Assembly (NCBI GenBank): GCA_017795025.1
Contig: CP051243.1
Coordinates: 1,488,001-1,552,000, forward strand
Length of the DNA: 64,000 nucleotides
Direction: 5' to 3'
From: Flavobacteriales bacterium
Lineage (GTDB): Bacteria; Bacteroidota; Bacteroidia; Flavobacteriales; Schleiferiaceae
The translations under genes and the position numbers were made by a program. The notes under the pieces were generated by a model. The model worked only from the letters and a program-made list of their open reading frames with translations. It made no database searches and was not told the DNA's origin. Each line of letters starts with the position of its first letter. Position 1 is the stretch's first letter. Of the stretch, positions 57,168-64,000 are shown piece after piece.

Positions 57168-58271
57168 ATGGAAAGCATGTTAGCAAGGCCATTAAATGGC
57201 GATATCCGGATGGTTTATAAAAAAGCCATCCAAAAAGAAAGGGGGAGGGAAGTTTTAGACTTTATTGAGAGTCATCTCGACTTAAGTGAGGTATTGGATG
57301 TAGCGCTAGTTGACACGAGCTCGCATGTAAACCTTACAAATTTTCATTCATTACATAATTTGATTGATGAAGGACTAGGAGGTTTAGTTAATATAAAGCG
57401 TATTAATGATATGCAATACATTAACAAATTTCTTGAAGCTGCAAATTGCCGCCTAAGAATGGGGGGATATTATGTTGGATGTGTTGAAACTTCTAGCAAT
57501 CGGAAAAAAAGGGTACTCGCAAAATACTCTGCTCCTATAAATTACCTTAGATACACCTTCGACTTTTTCTTCAAGAGAGTAGCTCCCAAAGTGCCTGTTA
57601 TTAAAAAGATTTACTTCTTTTTAACAGGCGGTCGAAACAGGGTAATTTCGGAAATAGAGACCTATGGCCGATTGTATTCTTGTGGTTTTCGTTTGGTGGA
57701 AAGCAAGGTGATAGATAACAAGATGTATTTCGTGGGAGAGAAAATCGGGGAACCTGATTTTAACCATAAAGCCACTTACGGTCCTATAATTCGACTTAGA
57801 AGAGTCGGTCTAAATGGGAAGATTTTCAATGTGTACAAGTTAAGGACCATGCATCCTTATTCGGAATACCTTCAGCCCTACATAAAGGAAAAGTATGGCT
57901 TACAAAAGGGAGGGAAATTCAATAATGATCCCAGAGTGACAACTTTAGGGAAAATCTTCAGGAAATTTTGGTTAGATGAACTTCCAATGTTAGTAAACCT
58001 CCTTAAGGGTGACATTAAGTTGGTCGGAGTCAGACCCTTAAGTGTTCATTATTTTGATTTATACCCTGCTGGGGTTCGAAAATTAAGAAAGAAGTTTAAG
58101 CCCGGTTTACTTCCGCCTTTCTATGCCCACTTGCCCGAAACACTGGAAGAAATTGTGCATTCCGAAGTAAAGTATCTAAATGAATACAAGAAATATGGAG
58201 TGCTAACAGATATCAGATATTTCGGGATAATTTTCTACAATATTCTGATTAAAAGAGCGAGGAGTAGCTAG
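57168..58271 (+). CDS. Initiating sugar transferase with N-terminal accessory domain
   Basis: The 367-residue product ends in a bacterial sugar transferase (PF02397-type) domain from about residue 185: NVYKLRTMHPYSEYLQ, RVTTLGKIFRKFWLDELPML, GDIKLVGVRPLS and KPGLLPPFYA. Such enzymes move a sugar phosphate onto undecaprenyl phosphate to start capsule or O-antigen repeat synthesis. The usual N-terminal membrane helices are missing. Residues 1-180 instead form a soluble-looking domain with NDMQYINKFLEAANCRLRMG and GYYVGCVETSSNRKK that recalls a degenerate methyltransferase-like fold. A weakly hydrophobic stretch near 122-153 may contact the membrane. The gene is followed by a strong terminator. 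Confidence 0.88.
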   Translation: MESMLARPLNGDIRMVYKKAIQKERGREVLDFIESHLDLSEVLDVALVDTSSHVNLTNFHSLHNLIDEGLGGLVNIKRINDMQYINKFLEAANCRLRMGGYYVGCVETSSNRKKRVLAKYSAPINYLRYTFDFFFKRVAPKVPVIKKIYFFLTGGRNRVISEIETYGRLYSCGFRLVESKVIDNKMYFVGEKIGEPDFNHKATYGPIIRLRRVGLNGKIFNVYKLRTMHPYSEYLQPYIKEKYGLQKGGKFNNDPRVTTLGKIFRKFWLDELPMLVNLLKGDIKLVGVRPLSVHYFDLYPAGVRKLRKKFKPGLLPPFYAHLPETLEEIVHSEVKYLNEYKKYGVLTDIRYFGIIFYNILIKRARSS

Positions 58272-58289
58272 CAAGCGAAATGGAAAATA

Positions 58290-58325
58290 AAAAGGGTTCG
58301 AAAAATTTCGAACCCTTTTTTATTT
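58290..58325. terminator. Bidirectional terminator after the sugar transferase gene
   Basis: AAAAAGGGTTCGAAA pairs with TTTCGAACCCTTTTT around a two-base centre, a perfect 15-pair stem with A-run and T-run flanks. It separates the plus-strand sugar transferase from the convergent minus-strand polysaccharide genes. Confidence 0.88.
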
Positions 58326-58340
58326 TTATAATACGATCTT

Positions 58341-59126
58341 CTAACCAAATATTCGCTGCTTACGATAGGCCCATGCCTCCTTAAGTTCTGGAGTGGTATT
58401 GTAAGTCGCTTCATCGTCATTATTGTCTATAAACTCCCTTTGACCACTTTCCAATAAATCAATAGCTTTTATCATTGCTTGAGGAGCAATCTCATAATTA
58501 CGTTTAACAATTTGATTAAAGCCGTCTTTAGGAGAAACGCTATACTTCTCCTGCACAAGAATGTCGCCAGAATCAATACCTTCTTCAACGAAATGTATGC
58601 TTACTCCAGTTTCTTTCTCCTTTTTGAACGCTACCCAAAACGGGGTTAGCCTCCCTCGATTTTTAGGAAGAAGGGCATTATGACGATTTAAAACCCCGAT
58701 ACTTGGAATGTCCAATAAGTCCTTCTTTATAATGCTTTGACTTTGGTTTATGATAATGTCAGGTTTTAACTCACTTAGCATTGCTCTGAATGCCTTTCCA
58801 TTAGGAGTCTTGATTCTGTGCACAGGGATTCCTCTACGACTAGCATAACCCATGATTGTAGGATCTTGGATTAGCCCGACCTTATGCAATTGTTTCTTGA
58901 TTTTATGAAACACAGAAATGCCAGCATTTTTCACAAATGCTGGTAATCCCATTATTAAAAGCAAAGAAACCAAATAAGCGTACTTAGATTTTCCCTTACT
59001 TAAAGTTAGGCGGTCGCCATTAGGAACAGCAAGGCCGATAATTTGCTCTTGCTTTGCATCAATAATCCTGGCAATAAATTGTTTTGTTTGCACTGGATCA
59101 TCCATGGTGATGATAAAAATCCTCAT
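58341..59126 (-). CDS. Formyltransferase-family protein (sugar N-formyltransferase-like)
   Basis: The 261-residue product has a GART/Fmt-type catalytic domain: PDIIINQSQSIIKKDLLDIP, GVLNRHNALLPKNRGRL (the Asn-x-His and LPxxRG motif) and VEEGIDSGDILVQEKY (catalytic Asp). It lacks the C-terminal tRNA-binding domain of methionyl-tRNA formyltransferase and is embedded in a polysaccharide cluster. N-formylation of an amino sugar from N10-formyl-tetrahydrofolate is therefore the likely role. It overlaps the upstream deacetylase gene by one base. Confidence 0.82.
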   Translation of the reverse strand: MRIFIITMDDPVQTKQFIARIIDAKQEQIIGLAVPNGDRLTLSKGKSKYAYLVSLLLIMGLPAFVKNAGISVFHKIKKQLHKVGLIQDPTIMGYASRRGIPVHRIKTPNGKAFRAMLSELKPDIIINQSQSIIKKDLLDIPSIGVLNRHNALLPKNRGRLTPFWVAFKKEKETGVSIHFVEEGIDSGDILVQEKYSVSPKDGFNQIVKRNYEIAPQAMIKAIDLLESGQREFIDNNDDEATYNTTPELKEAWAYRKQRIFG

Positions 59127-60049
59127 TATAGTAAACCTGTTTTACGACAGTAGTCTTGGATGGTAATCAACTCAAAACCACGATCTTTAAAGTGTTTAAT
59201 TTGTTTTTCGTATAAGGGCCGAGCTGCTGGTCCCAGATTTTTTGTTTTCAGATTAGAGCGCAAGTAATCCTGAAGGAAATATGCAACAGGGTTATTAGAC
59301 CTTTTCTCTATACTTCTGGGAAGGGTACTTTCATCAATAAACTCATTTGGATGAATATCAAAAACTACTGGCTTGCCATTTAATGAAGACTCCGCAGAGA
59401 TAAGCCTTTTCTGCAAATTAGTAATTAAAGGAAAAGTACGCATCGTTGTGCCCAAATAGGGCAAGAGTGTTGCACTCAATGGAACTTCTATAAGACTGCT
59501 TTCGCCGCGTTTAAAAATATTATCCTCCTTGGTTTTATACGGCATTCTTGGAGCAACTAGCCAGTTTAGCTTTTTTAATCCTCCGAATGACATAAATAAA
59601 TCAAATCGCTGAGAAGCAACTGAACTGTCAATACGGTGCCCCGTTTCCAACAAGGCCTTTCCGGTAAACTCATTTACCCGTAATGCAGGCGCTCGGAAAG
59701 AAATCACTTCTTCTCCAGAAATATCTTCTAAAATTTTCTTGGTCTCAGCCAAATGCTCTACCTGCTTATCATAGGGCATAACATCAAAACCATGCTCCTT
59801 GGTATGCAAGAGTCCGTGGCTTGCAATTTCATGTCCCCGATTTTGAATCATTTTCACAATATCAGGAATCATTCTTGCTATGTAACCTGTAAAATAAAAG
59901 GTACTTTTTACTCCAAACTTTTCGTAGATATCTAAAAGCATGGGCATGCCTTCTTTATACACGGTCCAGCCAGTTTCATCTCTCAAGGTATTCAACCAAA
60001 TAGAAGTAGTTTCTACATCATTGGTGAGTAAGCAATACTTCTTCTTCAT
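59126..60049 (-). CDS. Polysaccharide deacetylase-family protein
   Basis: The 307-residue product has the NodB-homology fold: LTNDVETTS (catalytic Asp pair region), GHEIASHGLLHTKEHGF with the metal-binding HxxxH, ISFRAPALRV and the late VFDIHPNEFID with its His. Such enzymes remove acetyl groups from surface glycans or lipid-linked intermediates. No signal peptide is visible, so it may act in the cytoplasm on a lipid- or nucleotide-linked sugar. It is coupled to its neighbours by four- and one-base overlaps. Confidence 0.87.
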   Translation of the reverse strand: MKKKYCLLTNDVETTSIWLNTLRDETGWTVYKEGMPMLLDIYEKFGVKSTFYFTGYIARMIPDIVKMIQNRGHEIASHGLLHTKEHGFDVMPYDKQVEHLAETKKILEDISGEEVISFRAPALRVNEFTGKALLETGHRIDSSVASQRFDLFMSFGGLKKLNWLVAPRMPYKTKEDNIFKRGESSLIEVPLSATLLPYLGTTMRTFPLITNLQKRLISAESSLNGKPVVFDIHPNEFIDESTLPRSIEKRSNNPVAYFLQDYLRSNLKTKNLGPAARPLYEKQIKHFKDRGFELITIQDYCRKTGLL

Positions 60050-60807
60050 TGATTTTTTACAATAAGCCTTTTAACTGTATTCTTCAAATTTTGCATAATT
60101 AACTCGCGGTACCATCCAAAGCTTGGGTCAAACCATCGATGCGGATGCGTGTTTATCATTACAATTTGGGGCATGCTCCCATCCTCGAACTTCGAAATAA
60201 TATGCTCCGTGCTTTTGATAGTAATATCAAACTTAGAATCCACGCGGTCCCTTACGTTAAACTCGGAGTTGTCCCAAGATCGACCGGTATCGGTAATATA
60301 GAATGTTTTACCATAATCCACATCAAAATAGGGTTCTGCTATAATTCCATAATCCCGATAGTTATATTTCTCCCATATTTTTCTATTATCCCACTTCGAC
60401 ATGGGGCTACCATGCATGCAAATGGTTTTTGAGGGATAAAAGCGACGTAAGGCAGCTAAATGTTTTTCGAAGTGCACTATCGCTTTTTCGAAATCCCCAT
60501 TGCAAATGGTCATATCCTCATAGTGATAGGCTACCTCGTGACCTAAATCAGCTACGGCGCTAATAATTTCCTCATCCCAAACACTGGAGACAATTCTAAA
60601 GAAATAGCTTGCTTTAACTCCTGCTTTGGCTTCGATTTGGGCCATCTTGAGCGCATTAATAGGAATTCTATCAACATCATGTCTTAGAACCATCAGCTTC
60701 CCATCAAGAGGCTTAGATATGAAATCTTCGAAGGTCTGAAATTGGTAACCCTTTGATTTAGCGCTTAGGATCATTGCCTCGTAAATCTTTAAGGTAAAAT
60801 CTTTCAT
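60046..60807 (-). CDS. Polysaccharide deacetylase-like protein with altered metal site
   Basis: The 253-residue product begins with a short helix region and then MVLRHDVDRIPINALKM (Asp motif), GVKASYFFRI and GHEVAYHYEDM. The usual second His of the HxxxH metal motif is Met (HYEDM). A late MINTHPHRWFD supplies His residues. It is clearly of the NodB-like superfamily but may have lost or changed its activity. It overlaps the next deacetylase gene by four bases. Confidence 0.78.
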   Translation of the reverse strand: MKDFTLKIYEAMILSAKSKGYQFQTFEDFISKPLDGKLMVLRHDVDRIPINALKMAQIEAKAGVKASYFFRIVSSVWDEEIISAVADLGHEVAYHYEDMTICNGDFEKAIVHFEKHLAALRRFYPSKTICMHGSPMSKWDNRKIWEKYNYRDYGIIAEPYFDVDYGKTFYITDTGRSWDNSEFNVRDRVDSKFDITIKSTEHIISKFEDGSMPQIVMINTHPHRWFDPSFGWYRELIMQNLKNTVKRLIVKNQ

Positions 60808-60833
60808 CTTAAATTGTTTGGTACTATTTCTAT

Positions 60834-62540
60834 TTAATATCCAATTCCAATTCCAATTGTAACGGAATTAGTTTCACCGTGAAGGTACTTGGGCCCAAAT
60901 TGATCTAAGTAGTCCTCAGCACTAATGCCATCCGCATCAAACGCTTGCACATTTGAATACTGATACTCTGCGAAGAACCGCATGTTGGGGAAGGGATAAT
61001 AATTTAAGCGTAATCCAAGTAATTCTCTGGTCCAGATTTCCTCGGCCAAAATGGGAAATTCATCGATTGCAAAAGGTCCATTAAAATTATACTGGAAGTC
61101 GTTCCCTTTGCGCGCCCTTGAATAATCAACAGTAATGTTACTCGCCTTCCAAAGATTATATCGCAAACTGATATGAAACTCTTGAGCATTATCAATTAAA
61201 TAGTGTCCTAGGCTAATGCGATTAGTTGCAAACGTCGTGGCAGGTAGCCGATGCTTAAAAGTGAGCGGATTGGAATGCGTAAACTCAGAAGTTATGGTTA
61301 AATCCTTTAGAGGCCAACCTCTTAAGGAACCTCCAATTTTAGCTGAATAAAAATTATGGCGGTCTGGATCAAAGATTCTGAATACCGATAATTCATCTAT
61401 ATAGAATGAAGCAAATATGTTGAGGTATTTGATTTGCCTGGAACTTATATTAAAAAAGACCTGTGAATTCTGATTATCTATGCCGCGATTCAGCGTATGG
61501 TCTATCGACTTGAAAAAAGAGAAAGGAATTAAATAAGCCGGGTGAAAACCGATATCGCTGTAGACTATTGAATTACCTAGTGAAATATATAGCCTTGGCC
61601 AGGGCCGAAACGTATACATATTTGCGGCAATATACTTTTCCCTAAAAACCGAACGAAAGTCACCGCTTGGTGTAAAGTAAGAGCGTGAGCTATCAATTAC
61701 CTCTGATACCAACCATCCATGGAAGTAATTGAATTCAAACCATTTAGTTGGCTTCATATGGAACTTTAGCATGGGGAATGACGTACTCCGTCCCGATAGG
61801 ATATTTGTTCCATTGTAGGCATCACCCCATTGCAAATGATCCTTTACTAAACCGATATCACCCCAAGACCATCTATAACTAATACCACCGCGCATCTCGC
61901 TGTAGTCGGCACCCCCTTGATCTTGTACATTTAGTTTATATGCTCCTCCCCTCTCCTGAGTTAAATATCCCGGCAAAGCTAAGGCCTCTTCACTTTGATG
62001 GTGGTCTCTGAAACTAGCATAAAAAGAAAGGTTATCACCAAAGTAGGAAATCATCTCGCCCATCCCGTAGCTATGGAAAAAATTGGCATTGGTTGAACTT
62101 ATAAATCGTATACCATACACGGGCCTAAAAAGAGCGCGATACTTGCCTTCATTCCAGGTTAATTCTGGAGGTAAAAAGTGCAAACGCATAGGGTTGTCTT
62201 TAGCTAAAAGTTCAAAGCGTCCCTCTTTGGCTTTATTTTGCTCCAAACTATACTCCGACAAGTAAATCTCTAGTTCCGCTATTTGAGCTTTTGATAATTC
62301 CTCTCGACGCTTATTTGCTTCGACTAGCCAATCTGCAATTTGTTCACGGCTATAGGGTTTAATCGCGGTATTTACCTCTATTATATGTTGTGAATATAAT
62401 TGATCAATGAAATCATAAATAGCCTCATTACGAACATGTTCGTAAGCTATCTGCCCGTGCAGATTCAAGCTCAAAAAAAACGTTAATCCGCAAAAAACAA
62501 AAGAATAGGTAGGAAATAACTTGAACGTACTCAAAATCAT
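60834..62540 (-). CDS. Wzi-like capsule assembly outer-membrane protein
   Basis: The product is 568 residues from ATG 62540 (MILSTFKLFPTYSFVFCGLT), with a signal peptide ending near LHGQ. The N-terminal helical segment (YSREQIADWLVEANKRREEL) precedes a beta-barrel of many alternating strands with aromatic girdles (RPVYGIRFISS, WSWGDIGLVKDHLQWGDAYN, WPRLYISLGNSIVYSD). This matches the Wzi family, which tethers capsule to the outer membrane. The frame could extend to a TTG at 62585, but that overlaps the epimerase gene, so the ATG is chosen. Confidence 0.82.
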   Translation of the reverse strand: MILSTFKLFPTYSFVFCGLTFFLSLNLHGQIAYEHVRNEAIYDFIDQLYSQHIIEVNTAIKPYSREQIADWLVEANKRREELSKAQIAELEIYLSEYSLEQNKAKEGRFELLAKDNPMRLHFLPPELTWNEGKYRALFRPVYGIRFISSTNANFFHSYGMGEMISYFGDNLSFYASFRDHHQSEEALALPGYLTQERGGAYKLNVQDQGGADYSEMRGGISYRWSWGDIGLVKDHLQWGDAYNGTNILSGRSTSFPMLKFHMKPTKWFEFNYFHGWLVSEVIDSSRSYFTPSGDFRSVFREKYIAANMYTFRPWPRLYISLGNSIVYSDIGFHPAYLIPFSFFKSIDHTLNRGIDNQNSQVFFNISSRQIKYLNIFASFYIDELSVFRIFDPDRHNFYSAKIGGSLRGWPLKDLTITSEFTHSNPLTFKHRLPATTFATNRISLGHYLIDNAQEFHISLRYNLWKASNITVDYSRARKGNDFQYNFNGPFAIDEFPILAEEIWTRELLGLRLNYYPFPNMRFFAEYQYSNVQAFDADGISAEDYLDQFGPKYLHGETNSVTIGIGIGY

Positions 62541-62553
62541 TAGTTCATTGGCG

Positions 62554-63528
62554 CTAAGATCCGTACTGTTTCCTAAACCATTCAAAGGTGCGCTTTATTC
62601 CTTCAGATAAACGGACCTGTGGATTATAACCAAACAGATTTTTTGCTTTTTCAATTGAAGCCAAACTATGAGGAACATCTCCTTCCCTTGAAGGACCAAA
62701 TTTTGGTTCTAGATCAACCTGCGCTGCCGATTTGATTGCCGCCCATAATTCGAGTAAATCCGTCCGTTCGCCAACAGCAATATTTACAACTTCATGTTTA
62801 TCCAGATTGGGTGTTTCAAGGAGGGCTTTAATATTGGCTTGAACTGCATTCTCGACAAAGGTGAAATCACGTGAATTGCTGCCGTCGCCATTTATAACAG
62901 GCTGCTGCTTATTTAGAGCGGCCTTCATAAATAATGGGATTACCGCAGCATAAGGGTTATTGGGGTTTTGGTTTGGACCGAAAATATTAAAATACCTTAA
63001 ACCAATCGTATGAAAGCCATACACCTTGCTAAACACATCTCCGTACAATTCGTTAACCCATTTGGTAACTGCATAAGGAGATAAAGGACGTCCTTCCTCT
63101 CCCTCGATTTTTGGAAGAGCTTCACTGTCACCAAAACTAGAGGAACTTGCAGCATATACCATACGCCGTAAACTACGGGATTCCTTTGCTGCAATAAGCA
63201 TATTTAAATGCCCCCCTATATTCACTGAATTGGTGTTAGCCGGGTCCTTAATAGATCTTGGCACCGAACCCAATGCAGCTTGGTGACTAATAAACTCTAT
63301 TTGATCAACTGCAGTCCTGCAAGTCTCAATATCACAAATATCTCCTTCTATAAACTCAAAATTATTGAACTCTAAGAAAGGTTGGATATTTTGAATATAG
63401 CCATTCGAAAGGTTGTCTAGGACCCGAACTAGACCCGCACCTTCCTCTAAGAGGTGCTGAACAAGGTTTGAACCAACAAATCCTGCCCCTCCGGTTACTA
63501 AAAATTTTCTTCCTTTTACTAAATTCAT
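62554..63528 (-). CDS. NAD-dependent nucleotide-sugar 4-epimerase (WbpP/Gne-like)
   Basis: The 324-residue extended SDR enzyme has the Rossmann motif VTGGAGFVGSNLVQHL, the SSS...YAVTK catalytic set (AASSSSFGDSE, SPYAVTKWVNE) and the family signature LRYFNIFGPNQNPNNPYAAV. It resembles enzymes that epimerise UDP-GlcNAc or its uronate at C4. It sits between the 2-epimerase and Wzi genes; the exact substrate is inferred. Confidence 0.88.
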   Translation of the reverse strand: MNLVKGRKFLVTGGAGFVGSNLVQHLLEEGAGLVRVLDNLSNGYIQNIQPFLEFNNFEFIEGDICDIETCRTAVDQIEFISHQAALGSVPRSIKDPANTNSVNIGGHLNMLIAAKESRSLRRMVYAASSSSFGDSEALPKIEGEEGRPLSPYAVTKWVNELYGDVFSKVYGFHTIGLRYFNIFGPNQNPNNPYAAVIPLFMKAALNKQQPVINGDGSNSRDFTFVENAVQANIKALLETPNLDKHEVVNIAVGERTDLLELWAAIKSAAQVDLEPKFGPSREGDVPHSLASIEKAKNLFGYNPQVRLSEGIKRTFEWFRKQYGS

Positions 63529-63608
63529 GGATATAACCCCTTCATTAATATTAATTCACTTTGCGTTTCAATTTTCTTACAAGAAGCTTCCTACCTGATT
63601 TCTCCAGA

Positions 63609-64000
63609 CTAAGACGCATCAATAATAGCTTGAACGCAGCGACCAGCAACCTTGCCGTCCCAAAGTTCAGGTCGTTCGGGTCTGCGGTCCATTGTGAGGG
63701 TATTTCTGTATTCTTCGCGAATTCTTTCAATATTATTGCCAACTAATACTGAAGCACCTCCATGATCCCTAAGGGTTATTGGTCTTTCGGTATTCCATCG
63801 CAAGGTCAAACAAGGAGTACCTAGCACCGTACATTCCTCTTGCAGCCCTCCACTGTCAGTAAGCATAATTCTAGACTCCAAATTCATCTTCATCATTTGA
63901 TGATAACCCAATGGATCCAGCAGATATACACTAGGATGTGAGCTAACTGCTTCCAACAAATTAAACTCCCTCAGGCGATTAAGTGTCCGAGGATGTACTG
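63609..64000 (-). CDS. wecB: UDP-N-acetylglucosamine 2-epimerase, C-terminal part
   Basis: The frame is open from the window edge to a TAG at 63609-63611. The translated end shows VHPRTLNRLREFNL, YLLDPLGYHQMMKM, IMLTDSGGLQEECTVLGTPC and LRWNTERPITL, the hallmarks of the WecB family, which makes UDP-ManNAc. The N-terminal two thirds lie beyond the window. Confidence 0.9.
   Translation of the reverse strand, partial: VHPRTLNRLREFNLLEAVSSHPSVYLLDPLGYHQMMKMNLESRIMLTDSGGLQEECTVLGTPCLTLRWNTERPITLRDHGGASVLVGNNIERIREEYRNTLTMDRRPERPELWDGKVAGRCVQAIIDAS

Overview
The window reads as a marine-type Bacteroidota chromosome, most likely a Flavobacteriales/Cryomorphaceae-like lineage. Reasons visible in the sequence: several secreted proteins end in Bacteroidota-type sorting domains (type IX secretion system, T9SS, and gliding-motility CTDs); promoters match the Bacteroidota form TTTG-N19-TAnnTTTG (clearest at 8239-8269 and 47769-47798); DnaX lacks the zinc-finger cysteines; there is a monomeric isocitrate dehydrogenase; and the BT_3928-type DoxX / ABC permease / tpiA / prmA neighbourhood is present. 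The genus cannot be named from sequence alone.

Layout. 1-4451 (-): 5' portion of a giant secreted multidomain adhesin-like protein running off the window. 4943-6039 (-): rpsF-rpsR-rplI ribosomal operon. 6204-8225 (-): secreted LamG/gliding-CTD protein. 8348-13259 (+): dnaX, monomeric icd, a VanY-like carboxypeptidase. 13349-17380 (+): tripartite export operon (adaptor, MacB-like permease, TolC-like channel) without its own ATPase. 17390-19069 (-): cdaA (c-di-AMP synthase) and folP. 19063-27894 (+): DUF1599 protein, DoxX-family protein, ABC permease, tpiA, prmA and a 1475-residue secreted protein of unknown function. 28065-29804 (+): ComEC-type channel; 29782-30216 (-): a receiver-like protein without its phosphoacceptor Asp.

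30314-46905 is an accessory island: an IS1-family element next to a truncated second copy, then a polymorphic-toxin locus on the minus strand. Read in the direction of transcription it is a T9SS-sorted protein (46712), a 3683-residue SpvB/FG-GAP/YD-repeat/Rhs toxin (45026), a small secreted protein (33972), a promoterless orphan Rhs tip homologous to the last part of the big toxin but with a different C-terminus (33421), and a second small secreted protein (31883). A divergent XRE regulator (46906, +) sits at the head with a perfect inverted repeat in its promoter region. The two toxin tips look like zincin-type domains, and both candidate immunity proteins carry signal peptides, so I infer an envelope-targeting toxin system with a spare tip cassette.

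47655-50425 (-): tRNA-Asp, an orphan membrane histidine kinase, and a gliding-CTD secreted protein. 50656-64000: surface polysaccharide region: acetyltransferase and sugar dehydrogenase of WlbB/WlbA type, SLC13 permease, cysC, cysN/cysD (sulfate activation to PAPS), an initiating sugar transferase with an unusual N-terminal domain, a sugar formyltransferase, two polysaccharide deacetylase-like proteins, a Wzi-like outer-membrane protein, a nucleotide-sugar 4-epimerase and a partial UDP-GlcNAc 2-epimerase. Together these suggest an amino-uronic or formylated, possibly sulfated, capsule or O-antigen.
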